From positions 1 to 19,746 of the forward strand of contig USFD01000058.1 of the NCBI GenBank assembly GCA_900553885.1: DNA of 19,746 nt. Direction: 5' to 3'. Of this stretch, positions 15,173-19,746 are shown in pieces. Position 1 is the first letter of the stretch; each line of letters starts with the position of its first letter. The notes beneath the pieces were generated by a model that saw only the letters and a program-made list of their open reading frames with translations, was not told where the DNA came from and searched no databases. This DNA comes from an uncultured Ruminococcus sp. Its GTDB lineage: Bacteria; Bacillota; Clostridia; Lachnospirales; Lachnospiraceae. Both the position numbers and the translations under genes were made by a program.

Positions 15173-16674
15173 TTTTCTTTCTGCTCCTCTGCCTTTTTCA
15201 GGCACACCTGTATTCCTTTTATCAGATCCCTTGCCACCATACTGTAACTTCCCAGACGATCTCTGCTTTCATCTCCGCCGCATGCATGAAGATATACTCC
15301 CAGCGCCGCACCTTCAAAAGGCGTCATTCCCTGAGCAAGGAGCCCCGTAATCACTCCTGCAAGCACATCTCCGGATCCGGCTTTGGCCATCCCGCTGTTG
15401 CCCGCAAGGTTGATAAACGGATGATTCCCTTTCTGAGCCACAATTGTTCTGCTGTCTTTCAGTACACATACCGCGGGACAGCTTTCGGTAAACCTTCTGA
15501 GAATCTCAATTCTGTCTTCTTTTATTCTCTTCACCGTACAACCTGTCAGACGGGACATTTCCATCATATGCGGCGTCAGGATCAGAGGCGCCGCAGTATG
15601 GCTTAACAGTTCTTTGTGTCTGCTGAGCAGATTAATGCCATCCGCATCCACGACACAAGGCACCTTTACATTCTCTATTGTATGGATCAGGATCTGCTCA
15701 GCCTGCCGGTCTGTCCCCAGGCCGCATCCGATACATACCACGTCCGCCCATTCAAGAAGTTCATCCAGCTTCTCTTCTTCATAGCCGTTATAGCAGGACA
15801 GAACGGCTTCAGGCAGGAGCTGCTGAACAATCACCCGGTTATCAGCCGGTGTATAGATCTGCACAAGCCCCGCTCCCGCAGTATAAGCCGCCAGAGCCGC
15901 CAGGCAGGAAGCCCCTGCCATTCCGTAACTGCCTGTAATCATAAGAACCTTCCCATAACTTCCCTTATGGGAGTCTGGTTTTCTGAGCGGAAGAAGACGG
16001 GAAAGATCTTCCCGTTCGTAAGTCTGGAAAACCTCTTTTCTGTCTGAAAAGAATCCCGGATCAATGCCAATAGGCACCGCCGCCGTCTGACCGGCATAAT
16101 TCTTTCCGGGGTACAGTTCGCATCCGAGTTTGGTACATGCCATTCCCACAGTCAGTTCCGCCTGAAAAGCAATTCCCAGGACACGGCCGTCACCGGCGCA
16201 TACACCGGAGGGAATGTCAATAGCAACTTTGCGGCCGGGTGCGCGGTTCATTGCCTGGATCATATCTTTATAAGACCCGGTAATCTCGCGGCTAAGCCCC
16301 ACGCCGAAAACCGCGTCTATTATAACAGTATATTCTTCTGCCGGAAATTCTGTGAAAATCCGAAGTCCCATATTTTCGGCAATCTGTTTCTGAATCCTGC
16401 ACTCCTGACTCAGGGAGGACTCTTTTCCCGCAAAAACAATGTCGGCCTGTCTGCCTCTTTCTGTCAGAATTCTGGCTGCTGCGAAGCCGTCACCGCCGTT
16501 ATTTCCGCTGCCGCAGACTACAAGTGCCCTGGATGTATCTATGCCCGCTTTTTCCATGGTCTCCACTGATTCAAGCGCTGCTCTCTCCATCAGGACAAGA
16601 GAGGGAACACCCAGATCTTCAATTGTATGACGGTCTGCCTCGTTCATCTGTTTTCCATCCGGAAGATATCTCAT
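15169..16674 (-). CDS. nnrDE: Bifunctional NAD(P)H-hydrate epimerase / ADP-dependent NAD(P)HX dehydratase
   Basis: This repairs hydrated NADH and NADPH: the N-terminal YjeF_N domain epimerises R- and S-NAD(P)HX, and the C-terminal domain dehydrates S-NAD(P)HX using ADP. With the chosen start it is 501 aa, normal for the fused form. The epimerase half has GSGNNGGDG and DAVFGVG. The dehydratase half has KGSYGKVLMITGSYGMAGA, VDADGINLL and NSGMAKAGSGDVLAG, the conserved ADP/NADHX pocket. The ATG at 16672-16674 has a GGACGGG site. A longer frame from 16776 would run back through a hairpin and into rex, so it is rejected. Its stop overlaps the alr start. Its position after the NADH sensor Rex is functionally suggestive. 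Confidence 0.94.
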   Translation of the reverse strand: MRYLPDGKQMNEADRHTIEDLGVPSLVLMERAALESVETMEKAGIDTSRALVVCGSGNNGGDGFAAARILTERGRQADIVFAGKESSLSQECRIQKQIAENMGLRIFTEFPAEEYTVIIDAVFGVGLSREITGSYKDMIQAMNRAPGRKVAIDIPSGVCAGDGRVLGIAFQAELTVGMACTKLGCELYPGKNYAGQTAAVPIGIDPGFFSDRKEVFQTYEREDLSRLLPLRKPDSHKGSYGKVLMITGSYGMAGASCLAALAAYTAGAGLVQIYTPADNRVIVQQLLPEAVLSCYNGYEEEKLDELLEWADVVCIGCGLGTDRQAEQILIHTIENVKVPCVVDADGINLLSRHKELLSHTAAPLILTPHMMEMSRLTGCTVKRIKEDRIEILRRFTESCPAVCVLKDSRTIVAQKGNHPFINLAGNSGMAKAGSGDVLAGVITGLLAQGMTPFEGAALGVYLHACGGDESRDRLGSYSMVARDLIKGIQVCLKKAEEQKEK

Positions 16675-16699
16675 TTTCACACCCGTCCTTTCTCTTAAG

Positions 16700-16723
16700 A
16701 ACCCCGCAGCACGCTGCGGGGTC
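16700..16723 (-). terminator. GC-rich hairpin between rex and nnrDE
   Basis: ACCCCGCAGC (16701-16710) pairs perfectly with GCTGCGGGGT (16713-16722). On the minus strand the stem is followed by TCTTAAG rather than a long T-run. It starts 19 bases after the rex stop. It may be a weak terminator or an attenuator in the nnrDE leader, since no clear promoter lies between hairpin and gene. Confidence 0.6.
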
Positions 16724-16741
16724 CCTTCACAAATCCATTTT

Positions 16742-17386
16742 CTATTCTGTAATTCCTTCCATTCGCTGGCTGACATTATAGGATAACGTCATAAGACTGT
16801 CTGACAGATGTACGCTCTCAACAATCACATCTTCCGGGAGGTTCAGATCTGTGTGGGCAAAATTCCAGATTGCCTTGATTCCGTTCGCCACCAGGATATC
16901 CGCCACTTCAACTGCCTTTGACTTCGGTATGGTAAGCGCTGCTATCTCAATATCATTCTCTTTGAGGAAATCCACAAGTTCATCCATCATCCTTACCGGA
17001 ATACCTCTGATCGCCACACCTTCCAGGCGGGGGTTGACATCAAAAAGACTTTTTAAAATAAACCCGCTTCTCTCAAAAGCTGCATAATTTGCAAGCGCCT
17101 GTCCCAGATTGCCTGCTCCGATAATAATAAAATTATGTGTCCTGTCAAGGCCGAGAATCTTGCCGATCTCCGTATAGAGATACTTTACATTATATCCGTA
17201 TCCCTGCTGGCCAAAACCGCCAAAATTATTTAAATCCTGTCTGATCTGAGACGCAGTCACCTGCATCTTCTTGCTCAGATCATTGGAAGATATCCTCTCT
17301 ACGCCCGCCTCCAGCAGATCTCCAAGATACCTGTAGTATCTCGGCAGTCTGGAAATCACTGCGCGGGATATTTTTCTGTGTTCCAA
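16742..17386 (-). CDS. rex: Redox-sensing transcriptional repressor Rex
   Basis: Rex represses fermentation and NADH-reoxidation genes and leaves DNA when NADH/NAD+ rises. The 214-aa protein has the N-terminal winged helix (KISRAVISRLPRYYRYL at 5-21, and SQIRQDLNNFGGFGQQGYGY at 46-65) and a Rossmann domain with IIIGAGNLGQAL (87-98). It begins with TTG at 17384-17386, ten bases after GGAGG. This reproduces the usual family N-terminus and no ATG fits. It is transcribed divergently from the ABC-F gene from a consensus promoter. Rex-box-like sites lie in front of the alcohol dehydrogenase in this same window, a likely target. Confidence 0.96.
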   Translation of the reverse strand: MEHRKISRAVISRLPRYYRYLGDLLEAGVERISSNDLSKKMQVTASQIRQDLNNFGGFGQQGYGYNVKYLYTEIGKILGLDRTHNFIIIGAGNLGQALANYAAFERSGFILKSLFDVNPRLEGVAIRGIPVRMMDELVDFLKENDIEIAALTIPKSKAVEVADILVANGIKAIWNFAHTDLNLPEDVIVESVHLSDSLMTLSYNVSQRMEGITE

Positions 17387-17433
17387 TGTTTACCGACCTC
17401 CATCATTCAAGTACGCTATTCGCAATCATTTTT

Positions 17434-17462
17434 ATTATATAAAATAGTTAATATTATGTCAA
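17434..17462 (-). promoter_or_regulatory. Consensus sigma-A promoter of rex
   Basis: On the minus strand: perfect TTGACA (17457-17462), a 17-bp spacer and perfect TATAAT (17434-17439). This is the strongest promoter match in the window. Transcription should start about 40 nt before the TTG start codon. Confidence 0.85.
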
Positions 17463-17464
17463 AC

Positions 17465-17492
17465 TTTACTTTTCCCGTTTTTCCGTTATAAT
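17465..17492 (+). promoter_or_regulatory. Promoter of the ABC-F gene
   Basis: TTTACT (17465-17470), a 16-bp spacer and TATAAT (17487-17492) lie 54 bases before the ABC-F ATG. Its -35 is only two bases from the rex -35, so the two promoters are back to back and could compete for polymerase. Confidence 0.6.
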
Positions 17493-17546
17493 GTTCTGTG
17501 GACTGTAATAACTGGATTTATATACATTTTTACAAGGAGAAACAAC

Positions 17547-19508
17547 ATGATACTGGCATGTCATAATATAGAAAAAGCTTTCGGGGATCAGGTCATTGTA
17601 TCCAACGGATCCTTTCATATCGAAGAACGGGAAAAAGCGGCCCTTGTAGGGGTCAACGGAGCCGGAAAGACCACTGTCCTGAAAATGATTATCGGAAGCG
17701 AGCCGCTGGACTCCGGAGAAGTAATTCTCGCCAGAGGAAAAACCATCGGCTATCTGGCCCAGCACCAGACAATGCAGAAGGGAAGCACCATCTATGAAGA
17801 GGTCAAAAGCGCAAAAGCAGATATTTTCAAAATGGAACAGCAGCTGCGTTCCATTGAGCAGGAGTTGAAGAACCTGTCCGGCGACGCTCTCAATGCCCGG
17901 CTGGAAACATACAACCGTCTCCAGTCGGATTTTGAAGCAAAAAACGGATATGCCTGCGAAAGCGAAATCACAGGTGTACTGAAGGGTCTGGGCTTTACCG
18001 AGGAAGCTTTTTCCAAGCAGACTGACACCCTCTCCGGCGGACAGAAAACGCGGGTCTCGCTCGGCAAGCTGCTCCTGAAAAACCCGGATATTCTTCTTCT
18101 GGATGAGCCGACCAACCATCTGGATCTGAACTCCATTGCCTGGCTGGAAAACTATCTGATGAATTATCCCGGTGCTGTGCTGATCGTCTCCCACGACCGC
18201 TATTTTCTGAACCGGGTTGTCACAAAGGTAATTGAAATCGAACGCGGGCATATTCAGATGTATATGGGAAACTATAAGGCTTACTCTGAGAAAAAGCAGA
18301 TGCTGCGGGATGCCAGACTGAAAGAATACCTGAATCAGCAGAGAGAAATCCGCCACCAGCAGGCCGTAATTGAAAAGCTCCGCTCTTTCAACCGCGAGAA
18401 GTCGATCCGCCGTGCAGAAAGCCGTGAAAAAATGCTCAGCAAAATGACGCCTGTCGAAAAGCCCATGGAAGCTGCCAGTGAAATGTTTTTCTCACTGGAG
18501 CCTTCCTGTGTAAGCGGAAACGATGTACTTTCCGTAGAAAATCTGTCAAAACAGTTTGACGGGCAGATTCTTTTCCGTGATGTCAGCTTTGAAATAAAAC
18601 GCGGCGAACACGTGGCGGTCATCGGCGACAACGGAACCGGAAAGACCACCCTTTTGAAAATACTGAATCAGGTTATTCCTGCAGACAGCGGTTCTTTTAC
18701 CCTGGGATCCAAAGTAAATATCGGTTATTACGATCAGGAACACCACGTACTCCACGATGATAAAACCATATTCCAGGAGATTTCAGACGACTACCCTGCT
18801 CTTAACAATACAGAAATCCGCAATACCCTGGCAGCCTTTCAGTTTACCGGAGATGATGTGTTTAAAGAAATTTCTTCTCTGAGCGGTGGAGAAAAGGGAC
18901 GGGTATCTCTGGCAAAACTGATGCTCTCCGAAGCGAACTTTCTTATCCTGGACGAGCCGACCAACCATCTGGATATTACATCAAAAGAGATTCTGGAAGA
19001 AGCTCTGAACAATTACAGCGGCACTGTCCTTTATGTTTCTCATGACAGATATTTTATCAATCAGACCGCTTCCAGGATCCTTGAGCTGGTAAACCAGACT
19101 TTTGTAAACTATATCGGAAATTATGACTATTATCTTGAAAAAAGGGAGGAACTGACCCAGGCTTATGCATCTGTTCCTGCCGGAAATACTCCGGCAGCTC
19201 CGACGGCTTCAGCTGCTTCCGGAGTATCTCCGGTTCCGGGCAGCGCCTCTGCCCCTTCCGGCTCAAAGCTCAGCTGGCAGGAACAGAAAGAACTTCAGGC
19301 AAAAGAAAGGAAGCGGAAAAACGACCTCAAAAAGACCGAGGAAGAAATCAGCCGCCTGGAAGAAAGAAATACGCAGATCGACCACGAACTGACGCTGGAA
19401 GAAGTATACTCAAGTTCCGTCAGATGCCAGGAGCTGGCACAGGAAAAAAGTGAAAATGAAGCACGGCTGGAAGAACTGTACGAGCGCTGGGCCGAGCTTG
19501 AAATTTAA
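17547..19508 (+). CDS. ABC-F family ATPase (YdiF-like)
   Basis: This soluble twin-ATPase protein of the ABC-F family acts at the ribosome E-site, helping stalled ribosomes; some relatives protect against antibiotics. It is 653 aa. The first ABC domain has GVNGAGKTT (35-43), LSGGQ near 163 and LLLDEPTNHLD near 190. A ~80-aa charged helical linker (the P-site tRNA interaction motif region, ~240-320) separates it from the second, with GDNGTGKTT near 360, LSGGE near 445 and LILDEPTNHLD near 470. There are no membrane segments. After ~540 comes an Ala/Pro/Ser-rich linker and then a Lys/Glu-rich coiled coil to the end. Length, C-terminal extension and proximity to rex match YdiF of Bacillus. An AAGGAG site precedes the ATG. 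A resistance role cannot be judged from this sequence. Confidence 0.93.
   Translation: MILACHNIEKAFGDQVIVSNGSFHIEEREKAALVGVNGAGKTTVLKMIIGSEPLDSGEVILARGKTIGYLAQHQTMQKGSTIYEEVKSAKADIFKMEQQLRSIEQELKNLSGDALNARLETYNRLQSDFEAKNGYACESEITGVLKGLGFTEEAFSKQTDTLSGGQKTRVSLGKLLLKNPDILLLDEPTNHLDLNSIAWLENYLMNYPGAVLIVSHDRYFLNRVVTKVIEIERGHIQMYMGNYKAYSEKKQMLRDARLKEYLNQQREIRHQQAVIEKLRSFNREKSIRRAESREKMLSKMTPVEKPMEAASEMFFSLEPSCVSGNDVLSVENLSKQFDGQILFRDVSFEIKRGEHVAVIGDNGTGKTTLLKILNQVIPADSGSFTLGSKVNIGYYDQEHHVLHDDKTIFQEISDDYPALNNTEIRNTLAAFQFTGDDVFKEISSLSGGEKGRVSLAKLMLSEANFLILDEPTNHLDITSKEILEEALNNYSGTVLYVSHDRYFINQTASRILELVNQTFVNYIGNYDYYLEKREELTQAYASVPAGNTPAAPTASAASGVSPVPGSASAPSGSKLSWQEQKELQAKERKRKNDLKKTEEEISRLEERNTQIDHELTLEEVYSSSVRCQELAQEKSENEARLEELYERWAELEI
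19186..19227 (+). repeat. Inverted repeat inside the ABC-F linker coding sequence
   Basis: ATACTCCGG (19186-19194) is the exact reverse complement of CCGGAGTAT (19219-19227). Inside it, CAGCT (19195-19199) pairs with AGCTG (19211-19215) across a 3-nt bulge. It falls in the Ala/Pro/Ser linker just before the C-terminal coiled coil. Confidence 0.6.
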
Positions 19509-19584
19509 ATTCATCTGTGACATGGGACCGGAAAAGGATCCGAAAATACTTTGATACAGAGTCAACAGAAATCGTATTCGGAGA

Positions 19585-19615
19585 GCGGCTGAGGAGATTT
19601 TGATCTCCGTTCCGC
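19585..19615. other. Small stem-loop downstream of the ABC-F gene
   Basis: GGAGAT (19593-19598) pairs with ATCTCC (19603-19608) around TTTG. GCGG (19585-19588) and CCGC (19612-19615) can extend the stem past an internal loop. No T-run follows, so it is not a typical terminator. The rest of 19509-19622 shows no convincing gene. Confidence 0.45.
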
Positions 19616-19622
19616 AGAACAA

Positions 19623-19741
19623 AGTAAAACAGAAAAACCCTGGATACAGGCTAAAAACAGGATTTTCAATGGAAACTCACGTTCCGCTCGAACAGCTCCA
19701 TTGAAAATCCTAACGCCTGCACCCAGGGTTTTTGTTTTACT
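19623..19741. terminator. Large nested inverted repeat, probably terminator-like, at the right edge
   Basis: Three arms nest. The outer AAAAACCCTGG (19633-19643) pairs with CCAGGGTTTTT (19723-19733), further extended by GTAAAAC/GTTTTAC at the ends. The middle CAGGC (19647-19651) pairs with GCCTG (19715-19719). The inner 15-bp AGGATTTTCAATGGA (19659-19673) pairs perfectly with 19697-19711. The 23-nt apical loop contains GTTC/GAAC (19681-19684, 19690-19693). The outer arm with its T5 looks like a bidirectional terminator for the ABC-F gene. The inner arm is longer than a terminator needs and may be an inserted palindromic repeat or a structured RNA. Confidence 0.6.
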
Positions 19742-19746
19742 AAATT

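Noticed and set aside
14797..15606. A 269-codon plus-strand open frame
   Set aside because: It is antisense to the alr and nnrDE coding regions, whose motifs are unmistakable.
16675..16776. Longer N-terminus for nnrDE, starting at 16776
   Set aside because: It would translate through the GC-rich hairpin and into the rex coding region; the start at 16674 has its own ribosome-binding site and the usual N-terminus.
17445..17462. A Rex box in the rex promoter (autoregulation)
   Set aside because: TAGTTAA at one half fits, but the other half has three mismatches, so the match is no better than chance in this A/T-rich stretch.
17466..18356. A 296-codon minus-strand open frame opposite the ABC-F gene
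   Set aside because: It is the complement of a strongly conserved ATPase gene, has no plausible ribosome-binding site and crosses the rex promoter.
1..19746. CRISPR array, defence island, prophage, insertion sequence, tRNA or rRNA
   Set aside because: No regularly spaced repeats, transposase, phage or defence proteins and no RNA gene cloverleaf were recognised; the gene content is housekeeping.

Overview
The window looks like a chromosomal core region of a low-to-mid-GC anaerobic Firmicute, most probably a Lachnospiraceae-type clostridium. The protein set supports this: an NfnA-type flavoprotein, the redox repressor Rex with an iron-dependent alcohol dehydrogenase, formate-THF ligase, a SpoIIIE/FtsK translocase with a TepA-like ClpP protein, and a MazF next to alanine racemase. 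All of this is read from the sequence alone; no database was searched. Almost every gene is on the minus strand. The exceptions are the purA tail at the left edge and an ABC-F gene at the right.

Left edge (1-1775): the 3' end of purA carries an in-frame TAG. It converges, across a bidirectional terminator, on nfnA followed by a broken nfnB. The nfnB reading frame keeps only its N-terminal iron-sulfur domain and runs in frame into the last ~40 residues of a HAD-family hydrolase. This is the strangest part of the window: two disrupted genes lie within about 400 bp of each other, so it is either a real deletion scar or an assembly fault.

1775-3130: a stand-alone iron-containing alcohol dehydrogenase with its own terminator, a near-consensus promoter and two Rex-operator-like 18-mers around that promoter. 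The rex gene lies at the other end of the window.

3186-10450: a compact run of genes reading ClpP-like TepA, FtsK/SpoIIIE, Fhs, FolD and a membrane-anchored zinc-ribbon/TPR/chitobiase-C-like protein. Gaps of 11-15 nt or a 4-nt overlap join the last four, so DNA translocation and one-carbon folate genes appear to share a transcript.

10565-13500: yebC, an uncharacterised protein with a CFI-box-like motif, and an O-acetylhomoserine sulfhydrylase, closed by a strong terminator.

13502-17470: rex, then nnrDE (NAD(P)HX repair), alr, a possible 52-codon ORF and mazF. No recognisable antitoxin gene is present. A GC-rich hairpin separates rex from nnrDE.

17457-19746: back-to-back divergent promoters serve rex and a YdiF-like ABC-F ATPase. 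The window ends in about 240 bp of non-coding DNA containing a small hairpin and a large nested inverted repeat.

No tRNA, rRNA, CRISPR array, insertion sequence, phage gene or defence island was recognised. The points most worth following are the NfnB-HAD chimera with the purA stop, the Rex-alcohol dehydrogenase circuit, the apparently orphan MazF, the CFI-box protein in a methionine operon and the terminal nested palindrome.
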